DNA of 64,000 nt from Pseudomonadales bacterium (lineage in GTDB: Bacteria; Pseudomonadota; Gammaproteobacteria; Pseudomonadales; Azotimanducaceae), in the NCBI GenBank assembly GCA_041395945.1, contig JAWKZN010000003.1, positions 372,001 through 436,000 on the forward strand. The letters are read 5' to 3'. Shown piece after piece: positions 26,235 to 34,601 of this stretch. Position numbers and translations under genes: made by a program. The notes under the pieces are model-generated. The model saw nothing but the letters and a program-made list of their open reading frames with translations, did not search any database and had not been told where the DNA came from. Position 1 is the stretch's first letter. Each line of letters begins with the position of its first letter.

Positions 26235-27215
26235 TCAGGCTTCGAGCATGCGCTCGTCCAGATAGAGAAAGTGGGCGCGATGCTGCTGCACGATGCGCTG
26301 GAACTCTTCCGGATTGTTGAAACGCACGGCGCCGGTTTCATCGCGTCTGGCGGCGACCGCAAGACGGGACAGCCAGAACGCGAGGGCGGCGTAGAGGGCG
26401 AAGGCGGAGAAGAAACACAGCTCCGCACGGGACAGGGGTCGGATCTGGTGGTAGGTGCGGATGAGGCGCAGGGTGCGCTCTTCATCGAGCAGACCGCTGG
26501 CGTCCGTGCACCAGTCGTTGGCGGCCACTGCCAGGTCATAGAGCAGAAATCCTTCCGATGCGTGGTGAAAATCCAGCACACCACTCAAGCCCCGCTCGTT
26601 GAAGAGCACGTTGTCGCGGAACAGGTCTGCATGGATGACGCCTTTCGGCAGGGACTGAACATCGTGGCGTGCAAGCAGTGAGGTCACCTCCTTGACCGTC
26701 TCATCCAGCAGCCTGGACGACAGATAGGGCAGATAACCCCGGGTGAGCTGGGCGTGGTGTTTGAGCCAGTCGGTTCTGCGGGGATGAGCGGGTACTGTCT
26801 GGGACCATCCTGCGGTCGCGACATGAAATCGCCCGATGAAGCGTGCCAGGGCTTCGACCTGGCGCAGGGTCGGGTTGTAGACGTGGCGCCCGGGCAGTCG
26901 AGGGGCGAGCACCACCGGCTTATGCTCGAAGACTTCGAAGGGCTCACCGGCCAGATTGCGCAGTATGCCGGGGACAGGCAGTCCGGATTCGATACACAGA
27001 TCTAACAGAGGAACGAACGCAGTACCCGCATTGGAAGCCTGCTCCAGCACGGTGAGCACAAACTCCCGTTCGCGGCCCCGGGTGAGGGTGCGGAGGAAAT
27101 AGTTGGAGTTCTCGATGCCGTTGGCGGCCGGTCGGTAGCTCACCAGTTCGCCGATACCGTAGCGGGCGATGGTGTCTTCCAGGTCCAGCACATCGAGTCT
27201 GGTAATGGCGTTCAT
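26235..27215 (-). CDS. thrB: Homoserine kinase type II (ThrB, aminoglycoside-phosphotransferase fold)
   Basis: Phosphorylates homoserine in threonine synthesis. The 326-residue protein is of the APH-fold type found in Pseudomonas, not the GHMP-kinase type of E. coli. It has GIENSNYFLRT near the N-terminus, the catalytic loop VIHADLFRDNVLF around residue 195 and the metal-binding LDFHHASEG. ATG at 27215 matches family starts; the frame stays open to 27266. It is paired with the DUF2782 gene upstream, the Pseudomonas-like order before polA. Confidence 0.9.
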   Translation of the reverse strand: MNAITRLDVLDLEDTIARYGIGELVSYRPAANGIENSNYFLRTLTRGREREFVLTVLEQASNAGTAFVPLLDLCIESGLPVPGILRNLAGEPFEVFEHKPVVLAPRLPGRHVYNPTLRQVEALARFIGRFHVATAGWSQTVPAHPRRTDWLKHHAQLTRGYLPYLSSRLLDETVKEVTSLLARHDVQSLPKGVIHADLFRDNVLFNERGLSGVLDFHHASEGFLLYDLAVAANDWCTDASGLLDEERTLRLIRTYHQIRPLSRAELCFFSAFALYAALAFWLSRLAVAARRDETGAVRFNNPEEFQRIVQQHRAHFLYLDERMLEA

Positions 27216-27299
27216 GCTGACCGAGCGTTCAAGCTGACCTTGCGGTCGTTGTAACCGTGCATTCATTGCGAACCGGCATGCATAAGCGATGGCCGCTCA

Positions 27300-27647
27300 T
27301 CAGAATTCCACGATCACCCAGCTGGGGATCAGGGTTTCGGCGCGCTCCAGATCTGTCTCACCGGTGGTCTGGTCGCGGGGTACCAGGTAGTAGGGCTTTC
27401 CCCAGTTGGGTACGACGCGCACCATGCGCAGCACGCCGCCCTGGCGGTATTCGAATACGGTGCGTTCTTCTTCGGCGATGATGGTGACATCCGGGCCGCG
27501 GATGTCCACGGACTCCGCCGACCAGCCGGCGGCGGGGAAAAGTAAACAGGCGCTGAGAAGGGCGAAACCCGGCAGCCGGCGCCCCGATATGCGGTGTGCG
27601 TGGCGGATGAGCCGGGGCCGTGGGTGTTGTGCAGTTAGATGCCGCAT
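27300..27647 (-). CDS. Exported DUF2782 family protein
   Basis: A 115-residue protein with a hydrophobic signal segment (about 25-43, ending GWSAES) and the family core VTIIAEEERTVFEYRQGG ... VRVVPNWGKPYYLVP. ATG at 27647 has a good AAGGACG ribosome site. Family members sit between thrB and polA in many gammaproteobacteria. Function is unknown. It is divergent from polA with a 59-base spacer. Confidence 0.85.
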   Translation of the reverse strand: MRHLTAQHPRPRLIRHAHRISGRRLPGFALLSACLLFPAAGWSAESVDIRGPDVTIIAEEERTVFEYRQGGVLRMVRVVPNWGKPYYLVPRDQTTGETDLERAETLIPSWVIVEF

Positions 27648-27706
27648 CGATGCGTCCTTACCTTCAAGTAGAATGGTGAACCATTCGGGGCGGCAAGGCA
27701 AAACAC

Positions 27707-30445
27707 ATGGCGGATAAACCACTGGTGCTGGTGGACGGGTCTTCATACCTGTTCCGGGCTTATCACGCGATGCCCGACCTGCGGACGTCGGACAATACCT
27801 CCACCGGGGCGGTGCGCGGGGTGATCTCGATGCTGCGCAAGCTGGCCAAGGACTATGAAGGCAGTCCGATTGCGGTGGTTTTCGATGCCAAGGGTAAAAC
27901 CTTCCGGGATGAGCTCTATCCGGACTACAAAGGTAACCGACCGCCGATGCCCGACGATCTGCGTGAGCAGATCGAACCCATCCACCAGATCATCCGCGCC
28001 ATGGGGCTGCCTGTGCTGGTGGTGCCAAATGTGGAGGCCGACGATGTGATCGGCACCCTGGCCCGCCAGGCGACGAGCGCGCAACGTGACACGGTGATCT
28101 CTACCGGCGACAAGGACATGGCCCAGCTGGTGACCGAGCACGTGACTCTGGTGAACACCATGACAGACACCCGGCTGGATCGGGCCGGCGTGTTTGAAAA
28201 ATACGGCGTGCATCCTGAGCAGATCATCGACTTCCTGGCCCTGACCGGCGATACGGTGGATAACATCCCAGGGGTTCCCAAGGTCGGACCGAAGACGGCG
28301 GCCAAGTGGCTTGCCGAGTACCAGACCCTCGATGCGGTGATGGCGGCGGCGGACGAGTTCAAAGGCAAGATCGGCCAGTACCTGCGGGAAAGTCTGGGCC
28401 ATCTGCCCCTGTCGCGGCAGCTCACCGAAATAAAATGCGATGTGCCGCTGGATCTGAGCATCGAGGATCTGGTGCCGCGCAAGCCGGACGAATCTGCGCT
28501 GGTGGCGCTGTTCGAGCGGTACGAATTCAAGACCTGGCTGGCCGAACTCGGTGTGGGGGCTGCCGCGGCGGGCGCCGGCGCAGTGGCAGCGGGATCCGCA
28601 GCCGGGGGCGCCGGTGGGGCGGTCCATACTGGAGCGCCAGTGGATTACGACTGTGTGCTGGATGTTGAAGGTCTGAAGGTCTGGCTGGCCGGGCTGCGCA
28701 AGGCGGGCATTTTCGCGTTTGATACCGAAACCACCAGTCTCAACTACATGGATGCCGAGCTGGTCGGCTTTTCCTTCAGCCGGGCGGCGGGGAAGGCGGC
28801 CTATGTTCCAGTCGGACACCGCTATGCCGGGGCACCGGAGCAGATCGACCTCGAGACCGCCCTGGCCCTGCTGAAGCCGCTGCTCGAAGACGCTTCGACA
28901 AAGAAAATCGGCCAGAACCTGAAATACGACATGAATGTGCTGGCGCGCTACGGGGTGAACATCGCCGGTGTCGAATTCGACACCATGCTCGAATCCTATG
29001 TGCTCGACAGCGTCGCCACCCGTCACAACATGGACGATCTGGCGAAGAAGTATCTGCAGCGGGACACCATCACCTACCAGGATGTTGCCGGGAAGGGCGC
29101 CAAGCAGCTCACCTTCGATCAGGTGCCCCTCGAGCAGGCCAGCGACTATGCGGCGGAAGATGCGGATGTGACCCTGCAACTGCACCACACCCTGTGGCCG
29201 AAGCTTGCACCCACCGAATCCCTGGTGCGCGTGTTCCGGGATATCGAGATGCCCCTGATACCGGTGCTCTCCGGAATGGAGCGGCGCGGTACGCTCATCG
29301 ATGGCGGGCTGCTCGCCGACCAGAGCCGGGAGCTGGCCGAGCGGCTGGGTACGCTGACCGCCCAGGCCCATGACCTCGCGGGCGGTACCTTTAATCTGGA
29401 TTCGCCCAAACAGCTCCAGGAAATCTTCTACGAACGCCTCGGACTCCCGGTGCTGAAGAAAACACCCAAGGGTCAGCCATCCACCGCGGAACCGGTGCTG
29501 CAGGACCTCGCCCGGGATTACGAGCTGCCCCGGGTGATTCTCGAGTACCGCAGTCTGGCGAAACTGAAGTCCACCTATACCGACAAGCTGCCGCTGCAGA
29601 TCAATCAGAAAACCGGCCGGGTGCATACCTCCTATCATCAGGCGGTGGCGGCAACCGGTCGGCTGTCGTCCACGGATCCCAATCTGCAGAACATTCCCAT
29701 TCGCACAGCGGAAGGTCGGCGGATCCGCCAGGCCTTTGTGGCACCGCCGGGTCGGCGCATCGTTGCCGCGGACTATTCCCAGATCGAGCTGCGCATCATG
29801 GCGCATCTGTCGGGAGACCAGGGTCTGCGGACGGCCTTCGCCAACAATCAGGACATCCATCAGGCTACCGCCGCGGAAGTCTTTGGCGAGAAGCTCGAAG
29901 ATGTCACCGCCGATCAGCGCCGCAACGCCAAGGCCATCAACTTCGGGCTGATCTACGGCATGTCGGCCTTCGGCCTCGGGCGCAATCTGGGTATCTCCCG
30001 GACCCTGGCCCAGGACTACATCGATCGCTACTTCGCCCGCTATCCGGGTGTGGCCGAGTACATGGCGGAAACCCGGGCGCTGGCGCATGACCAGGGTTAT
30101 GTGGAAACCGTGTTCGGCCGGCGCCTCTACCTTCCGGATATCACCAGTCGCCATGTGCAGCGGCGTCAGGGCGCGGAGCGCACGGCCATCAACGCCCCGA
30201 TGCAGGGCACGGCGGCGGACATCATCAAGCGCGCGATGATCAGCGTGCATGCCTGGCTGCCGTCATCCGGGCTGGATGCGCTGATGATCATGCAGGTTCA
30301 CGATGAACTGGTGTTCGAGGTGGCGGAATCTGCTGTCGAGGGCCTGATCGCCGGGGTGACCGATCGCATGTCGGCCGCAGCGGAACTGGCGGTGCCTTTA
30401 GTGGTGGATGTGGGGGTCGGGGCGAACTGGGATGAGGCTCATTAG
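27707..30445 (+). CDS. polA: DNA polymerase I
   Basis: Okazaki-fragment maturation and repair polymerase. The 912-residue protein has a 5'-3' exonuclease domain (1-290; KGKTFRDELYPDYKGNR, TGDKDMAQLV, GDTVDNIPGVPKVG). A Gly/Ala-rich linker at about 282-305 follows, then a 3'-5' proofreading domain with the FDTETTSLNYM motif. The polymerase domain has DYSQIELRIMAHLSGD, RRNAKAINFGLIYG and QVHDELVFEV. All catalytic motifs look intact. The alanine/glycine linker is longer than usual. Confidence 0.98.
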   Translation: MADKPLVLVDGSSYLFRAYHAMPDLRTSDNTSTGAVRGVISMLRKLAKDYEGSPIAVVFDAKGKTFRDELYPDYKGNRPPMPDDLREQIEPIHQIIRAMGLPVLVVPNVEADDVIGTLARQATSAQRDTVISTGDKDMAQLVTEHVTLVNTMTDTRLDRAGVFEKYGVHPEQIIDFLALTGDTVDNIPGVPKVGPKTAAKWLAEYQTLDAVMAAADEFKGKIGQYLRESLGHLPLSRQLTEIKCDVPLDLSIEDLVPRKPDESALVALFERYEFKTWLAELGVGAAAAGAGAVAAGSAAGGAGGAVHTGAPVDYDCVLDVEGLKVWLAGLRKAGIFAFDTETTSLNYMDAELVGFSFSRAAGKAAYVPVGHRYAGAPEQIDLETALALLKPLLEDASTKKIGQNLKYDMNVLARYGVNIAGVEFDTMLESYVLDSVATRHNMDDLAKKYLQRDTITYQDVAGKGAKQLTFDQVPLEQASDYAAEDADVTLQLHHTLWPKLAPTESLVRVFRDIEMPLIPVLSGMERRGTLIDGGLLADQSRELAERLGTLTAQAHDLAGGTFNLDSPKQLQEIFYERLGLPVLKKTPKGQPSTAEPVLQDLARDYELPRVILEYRSLAKLKSTYTDKLPLQINQKTGRVHTSYHQAVAATGRLSSTDPNLQNIPIRTAEGRRIRQAFVAPPGRRIVAADYSQIELRIMAHLSGDQGLRTAFANNQDIHQATAAEVFGEKLEDVTADQRRNAKAINFGLIYGMSAFGLGRNLGISRTLAQDYIDRYFARYPGVAEYMAETRALAHDQGYVETVFGRRLYLPDITSRHVQRRQGAERTAINAPMQGTAADIIKRAMISVHAWLPSSGLDALMIMQVHDELVFEVAESAVEGLIAGVTDRMSAAAELAVPLVVDVGVGANWDEAH

Positions 30446-30452
30446 TTTGCTT

Positions 30453-30480
30453 GAAGAGTGATTCTGCAGAATCACTCTTC
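30453..30480. terminator. 28-bp perfect palindrome after polA
   Basis: GAAGAGTGATTCTG is followed immediately by its exact reverse complement, centred on CTGCAG, 8 bases after the polA stop. It could form a 12-13 bp hairpin in either transcript. There is no clear T run on the plus strand, so a terminator role is probable but not certain. Confidence 0.5.
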
Positions 30481-30648
30481 ATCCGCACGCCGTCCCTGGC
30501 CAGATTGGGGGCGCCTGAACCGCGCTTGGCCATCCATGGCCAGATTTTGGGGTTATCGGGTATTGGGGTTGGATCCGAGGGGCCAGGTTGGAGGGTTGGT
30601 CGCAGGCGATCGAGTCAGGCGGCGAGATCCTGCTGGTGGATGCTGGGG

Positions 30649-31305
30649 TCAGTCGTTGAGCGCGTCGCCCCCGGGGTAGGGGGTGGTCTCGGCGGGTTCG
30701 GTGAGCCAGTCGAGGAGGGTGTTCAGCAGTTCGGGGACACCCTGGCCGGCGGTGGCGGAGAAACACTGCACACTCACCAGCGGCAGATCCTGCAGGGCGC
30801 GGCGGACCTGGGCCAGGGTTTTCGACTGGGCGCCGCGGCCGAGTTTGTCGGCCTTGTTCAGCAGCACCCGCACCGGCAGCTCCGAGGCGGCCGCCCAGCT
30901 CAACAGCTCCCGATCGAAGTCCTGCAGCGGATGGCGGATGTCCATCACCAGCACCAGGCCGATGAGGGCGTCGCGATGGGAGAGATACTCGTTCACCGCC
31001 GCCTGCCACACACTCTGGGCCGCGCGCTGGGCCTTCGCATAGCCGTATCCCGGCAGATCGACGAGCCGCCCGCCGGATTTCACATCGAAAAAGTTCAGCA
31101 GCTGGGTGCGCCCCGGGGTCTTGCTGACCCGGGCGGTATGGCGTGACCCGGTGAGTCGATTCAGGACACTGGATTTACCCGCATTCGAGCGACCGGCGAC
31201 TGCCACTTCGCGTCCGGCCTCCGGCGGGCAGCCCGCGAGGTCAGGCGCACTGCTGACAAATTCGACGTCGAGCCGGGGAAGATCTGAGACTGGGCCGCCC
31301 GTCAT
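30649..31305 (-). CDS. engB: Ribosome biogenesis GTPase EngB (YihA/YsxC)
   Basis: An essential GTPase of large-subunit assembly. The 218-residue protein has G1 GRSNAGKSS, the TPGRTQLLNFF switch segment, G3 DLPGYG and G4 NKADK. It is convergent to polA and divergent from the cytochrome c4 gene, the same arrangement as in Pseudomonas. The C-terminal tail (EPAETTPYPGG) is unconserved. Confidence 0.96.
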   Translation of the reverse strand: MTGGPVSDLPRLDVEFVSSAPDLAGCPPEAGREVAVAGRSNAGKSSVLNRLTGSRHTARVSKTPGRTQLLNFFDVKSGGRLVDLPGYGYAKAQRAAQSVWQAAVNEYLSHRDALIGLVLVMDIRHPLQDFDRELLSWAAASELPVRVLLNKADKLGRGAQSKTLAQVRRALQDLPLVSVQCFSATAGQGVPELLNTLLDWLTEPAETTPYPGGDALND

Positions 31306-31533
31306 GCGCTGGTACCTGTATCTGTGCGTGGCGTCCGGGAAATTCGCTGCGGAAATTTCCGGGGCGCGACACTTGAGCAGTTGTTATATAATCCGCGGCC
31401 CGGCAAGCCGCGCCGGACGGGTCCTGCAGCTGCTCGGCCGTCGAAGACATCCGTCAAAGGAGGGCTTCGGTGGCGCTCGGAGCGGGTCGCAGCGGGACCG
31501 GTTGAATCGAGAAGTGTACAGGACAAAACAACC

Positions 31534-32226
31534 ATGGCGTCACGACCGGCGGGGTCTATGGGCCCGCACCTCCCCAGAATGAGTCACTTTTTTCAGTCAT
31601 CCATCTCGGCCATCGTCAGAGCCGCGCTGCTGATCGTCGCGGGCAGCTTCAGCTTCAGTGTGCTGGCCGCCGGTGATCCGGAAGCGGGCAAGGCCCAGGC
31701 AGTTGTCTGTGGTGCCTGCCACGGACAGGACGGCGCCACCGGCATCGACCCGAGTTATCCCAATCTTGCAGGACAGAACGCACGCTATCTGGGTGCTCAG
31801 CTGCGCATGATTCAGGATGGCCGCCGCAATATTCCGCTGATGGCCGGACAGCTCACAGGCAAGAGCGCGCAGGATCTCGACGATCTCGCCGCCTACTACG
31901 CCTCACTGCCCGGGAAGATTGGCCAGGCCCAGGGCGACGACGCCCAGATCGACCGGGCTGCCGGAATTTTCCGCGGGGGGATCGCACGTAAAGGTGTGGC
32001 TGCCTGTTCCGCCTGTCACTCACCCACCGGCAGTGGCAACGCACCAGCCGGCTTCCCCCGGATCAGCGGACAGCCGAGTGTGTACACCGTCGCCCAGCTC
32101 ACCGCGTACCGGGAAGGTAAGCGGGTCAGCGATGAAGCCTTTGGCGGCATGATGCGGGGCGTGGCCGAAGGTCTCACAGACGGCGAGATCGCCGTTCTTG
32201 CCGACTATATTCAGGGTCTGTACTGA
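31534..32226 (+). CDS. Diheme cytochrome c4
   Basis: A periplasmic electron carrier to terminal oxidases. From ATG 31534 (AGGACA upstream) it has 230 residues with a long signal peptide ending near VLAA; an internal ATG at 31579 would give a more usual signal length. Two cytochrome c domains carry CGACH (about residue 60) and CSACH (about residue 157), with distal methionines in PLMAGQL and GGMMRGV. It could feed the oxidase encoded at 18-22 kb. Confidence 0.92.
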   Translation: MASRPAGSMGPHLPRMSHFFQSSISAIVRAALLIVAGSFSFSVLAAGDPEAGKAQAVVCGACHGQDGATGIDPSYPNLAGQNARYLGAQLRMIQDGRRNIPLMAGQLTGKSAQDLDDLAAYYASLPGKIGQAQGDDAQIDRAAGIFRGGIARKGVAACSACHSPTGSGNAPAGFPRISGQPSVYTVAQLTAYREGKRVSDEAFGGMMRGVAEGLTDGEIAVLADYIQGLY

Positions 32227-32428
32227 GTTACGCCGGGCCGGGGCGCACCAAGTGGGTGCCTTGTGGTCCAACACCGCGGGTGCGCTGACCGGCGCGCCCC
32301 CGGCAGCTGTTGTCCATGACCGTTCATGGAAGGTTAAGACTCAGCGACTACACTGGTGATCAGAATCCGCCCGCCCGTGCATCGAGTCCGGACAAAGAGG
32401 GCGTGGTAAGAGAAGGAAATTTTCAGGA
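32227..32428. other. Intergenic region cytochrome c4 / dsbA
   Basis: No gene is seen in these 202 bases. Imperfect GC-rich inverted repeats around 32247-32285 (GCGCACC ... GGGTGCGC) may act as a terminator for the cytochrome gene. Confidence 0.35.
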
Positions 32429-33172
32429 ATGAAGACAACTCGTATCCACCCACGGCCGGTTGGGACACCCCGATCCGCTGTCCCGGCCATGACTCGAATA
32501 CTGGCTGTGTGCGCACTGCTGGTGTTGCCGGTTTCCAGTCTGTCTGCCGCGGAATTTCAGGAAGGCCAGCACTACGCGCGTCTGGCAGTGCCCGTCGATA
32601 CGGTGGATGCCAGCAAAGTGGAGGTCGTCGAGGTGTTCTCTTACGCCTGTATACACTGCAAGACGTTTGATCCGACCCTCGAAGAATGGCGCCTCGCACA
32701 GGCAGACGATGTGCTGTTCCGTCGCGTCCCCGCGATCTTCAATCAGACCTGGGCGCTCTTTGCCCAGGCCTTCTATACCGCGGAGCTGCTGGGTGTGACC
32801 GACAGGGTGCACACACCCATGTTCACCGCCATACATGATGAAGGCGTGGATCTTCGGGATCCGTCCCTGCTCGCGGAGCTTTTCAATCAGGCCGCCGGTG
32901 TGCCGCCAGCGGAGTTCACCCAGGTATTCAATTCCTTCGGCGTGCGCAGTCGGGTACAGCAGGCCGACGCCCACGGCCGCGCTTACGGCATCACCGGTGT
33001 ACCGACACTGATTGTCGATGGACGTTTCCGGGTCGACGGCACCATGGCCGGCAATAACACCAACATGCTCCTGATTGTCGACTTCCTGGTCGAACAGCAG
33101 CGTGCAACCCGGCTCGGCGCTGGCACGCCGGTGCCTGTACCCGCCGCGCCAGGCAGTCTGGACGTCGAGTAA
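32429..33172 (+). CDS. dsbA: Thiol:disulfide interchange protein DsbA
   Basis: A periplasmic oxidase that introduces disulfide bonds. The 247-residue protein has a signal peptide (hydrophobic about 22-40, ending SLSAAE), a thioredoxin domain with the active site C74-I-H-C77, and the cis-proline loop TGVPT near residue 190. The usual CPHC is here CIHC, a substitution of the residue that tunes redox potential. A helical insert lies between the halves, as in DsbA. ATG at 32429 is preceded by AGGA. Position after cytochrome c4 matches Pseudomonas. Confidence 0.92.
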   Translation: MKTTRIHPRPVGTPRSAVPAMTRILAVCALLVLPVSSLSAAEFQEGQHYARLAVPVDTVDASKVEVVEVFSYACIHCKTFDPTLEEWRLAQADDVLFRRVPAIFNQTWALFAQAFYTAELLGVTDRVHTPMFTAIHDEGVDLRDPSLLAELFNQAAGVPPAEFTQVFNSFGVRSRVQQADAHGRAYGITGVPTLIVDGRFRVDGTMAGNNTNMLLIVDFLVEQQRATRLGAGTPVPVPAAPGSLDVE

Positions 33173-33182
33173 GCAGAGCAAA

Positions 33183-34226
33183 ATGCCAGGCAGTCCACAG
33201 TCTGATTTTTCCAGCGCGGCTAGACTGATCGCCCGTTCACTGGAACAGTCGCCCATGCTGACCTGGGCCCGCTGGGGTGAGGAGCGTCTCGAACGCCAGC
33301 CCCGCATCAACGTGCTGCCGCATCATGAGTTTCCGTCCGGCAACCGCCGGGGTGCCGATGCACTTCTGGACGGTGCGGGTGCTTTGTCGGCCGCGGGCTC
33401 TTTATCCTCCGTCGCGGACTCTCTACCCTCCGCCGCGGGCTCTTTATCCTCCGCCGCGGGCGCTTGTCCGGCGGAGGAGCTGCGCTTCCTGACCTACAAC
33501 ATTCAGGTCGGCATCAAGACCACCAAATACCGTCAGTATGTGACCAAGGGCTGGAAGCACGTGCTGCCCCACGACGGTCGCAATCGCAATCTGCGTCGTA
33601 TCGCCAGTGTGGTGGCCGATCATGACTTCGTGGCACTGCAGGAAGTGGATGGTGGCAGTATCCGCAGCGGCTTCATCAATCAGGTGGAGTACCTGGCGGA
33701 GCTTGCCCAGTTCCCTTACTGGTATACCCAGCTCAATCGCGATCTCGGACCCTTCGCCCAGCACGGCAACGGCCTGCTGTCGAGAATCTCACCGGCAGCA
33801 ATGGAAGATCACCGCCTGCCCGGCGCCATTCCGGGCCGTGGTGCGATTCTGGTACGGCTGCCCTTTGGCGGGACCTCGGTGACGGTGGTGCTGCTGCACC
33901 TTTCCCTGGGTGAACGCTCCCGGGCCCTGCAGCTCGAGTACGTGAAGTCGCTCATCGATGGTGAGCCGAACGTGGTGATCATGGGCGACATGAACAGTCA
34001 CCTAACCGATCTGCTGTTTGATTCCCCCTTAGCGGAGACTGGACTGCGACCGGCCGAAGGCGTGCATCCCACCTACCCGTCCTGGCGACCTGCACTGGCA
34101 CTGGATCATGTGCTGGTCTCACCGAGCCTGCGCATCAGCGAATACAAAGTGCTGGATTGCCGCCTGTCCGACCACCGGCCCATTTCTGTCAGCCTGGCGC
34201 TGGCCGATGCACCGGTGCTGATGTAA
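33183..34226 (+). CDS. Endonuclease/exonuclease/phosphatase family protein
   Basis: A 347-residue protein whose C-terminal 240 residues form an EEP domain: LTYNIQVGI, ALQEVDGGS, HLSLGERSRALQ, IMGDMNSH and the closing SDHRPISV with the catalytic Asp-His. Substrate (nucleic acid, phospholipid or inositol phosphate) is not decided by sequence. The N-terminal region has a Ser/Ala/Leu repeat coded by three 21-bp units (33391-33453). Homologues follow dsbA in many gammaproteobacteria. Confidence 0.85.
   Translation: MPGSPQSDFSSAARLIARSLEQSPMLTWARWGEERLERQPRINVLPHHEFPSGNRRGADALLDGAGALSAAGSLSSVADSLPSAAGSLSSAAGACPAEELRFLTYNIQVGIKTTKYRQYVTKGWKHVLPHDGRNRNLRRIASVVADHDFVALQEVDGGSIRSGFINQVEYLAELAQFPYWYTQLNRDLGPFAQHGNGLLSRISPAAMEDHRLPGAIPGRGAILVRLPFGGTSVTVVLLHLSLGERSRALQLEYVKSLIDGEPNVVIMGDMNSHLTDLLFDSPLAETGLRPAEGVHPTYPSWRPALALDHVLVSPSLRISEYKVLDCRLSDHRPISVSLALADAPVLM
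33391..33453. repeat. Three 21-bp in-frame tandem repeats in EEP gene
   Basis: Units at 33391, 33412 and 33433 encode seven-residue repeats of the SLSSAAG type just before the catalytic domain. Units one and three are identical; unit two has four differences. Confidence 0.85.
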
Positions 34227-34269
34227 GACTCACTCCGGGATCGGTAACAACCGATCCCACGCTGTCCCT

Positions 34270-34466
34270 GGTCTGTTTTCGGAGCGGATAGCGAGGCTGG
34301 GGTGGTGAGGGGGTTGCGTCGGACCTACGCTCGGGCCCTCCGGGCTTCCCTCGATTGGCGGAGTTGCCTCGCGCAAAGCCGCGAGTCAATCCACCTCACT
34401 CGGCCTCGCTCCACGGTCCGACACACCCCCTATCTCCCCCCAGCTTCACGATGGATCCGAGACAGG
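34270..34466 (-). repeat. Long inverted-repeat element, copy 3
   Basis: In the minus orientation this matches copy 2 over about 197 bases. The match includes GTGGAGCGAGGCCGAG, the inner hairpin with CTCGCG and CGCGAG, the GCCC-GGA-GGGC hairpin, and both flanks (CCTGTCTCGGATC on one side, CCCCAGCCTCGCTA on the other). Confidence 0.85.
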
Positions 34467-34479
34467 CCAGGAGGCCAGG

Positions 34480-34552
34480 TCAGCGGAGCTGCCGAGCGAG
34501 GCCCGGGGTACCAGGTCCTCGCCCACGCTCTGATCAACCTCTTCCCGAACTT
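34480..34552 (+). repeat. Half copy of inverted-repeat element (copy 4)
   Basis: Contains CAGCGGAGCTGCCGAGCGAG followed by GCCCGGGG, matching one half of copy 1 read on its minus strand, and shares the downstream flank TGATCAACCTC. The matching other arm is missing, so it cannot form the full outer stem. Confidence 0.75.
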
Positions 34553-34601
34553 CCATGCCGAACGCCACTGGCCGGCAGTGGAAAATCGGTTCGGTCGCGG
34601 G

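Larger units (their letters stand above)
34227..34601. other. Convergent intergenic region holding inverted-repeat elements
   Basis: No gene is supported in these 375 bases between the convergent EEP and PQQ-dehydrogenase genes. Copy 3 and the half copy 4 of the inverted-repeat family occupy most of it. Confidence 0.7.

Noticed and set aside
27743..30250. 835-codon minus-strand frame opposite polA
   Set aside because: Mirror of polA codon bias with no recognisable motif; polA is complete on the plus strand.
30490..30640. TGGCCAGATT-type repeats between polA and engB as part of the inverted-repeat family
   Set aside because: Short imprecise similarities to the flank of copy 3 only; no stem or conserved core.
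32247..32285. GC-rich dyad after cytochrome c4 as another copy of the inverted-repeat family
   Set aside because: It lacks the GAGCGAGGCCGAG and GGA-loop motifs and pairs only over 7-8 bases; kept as a possible simple terminator.
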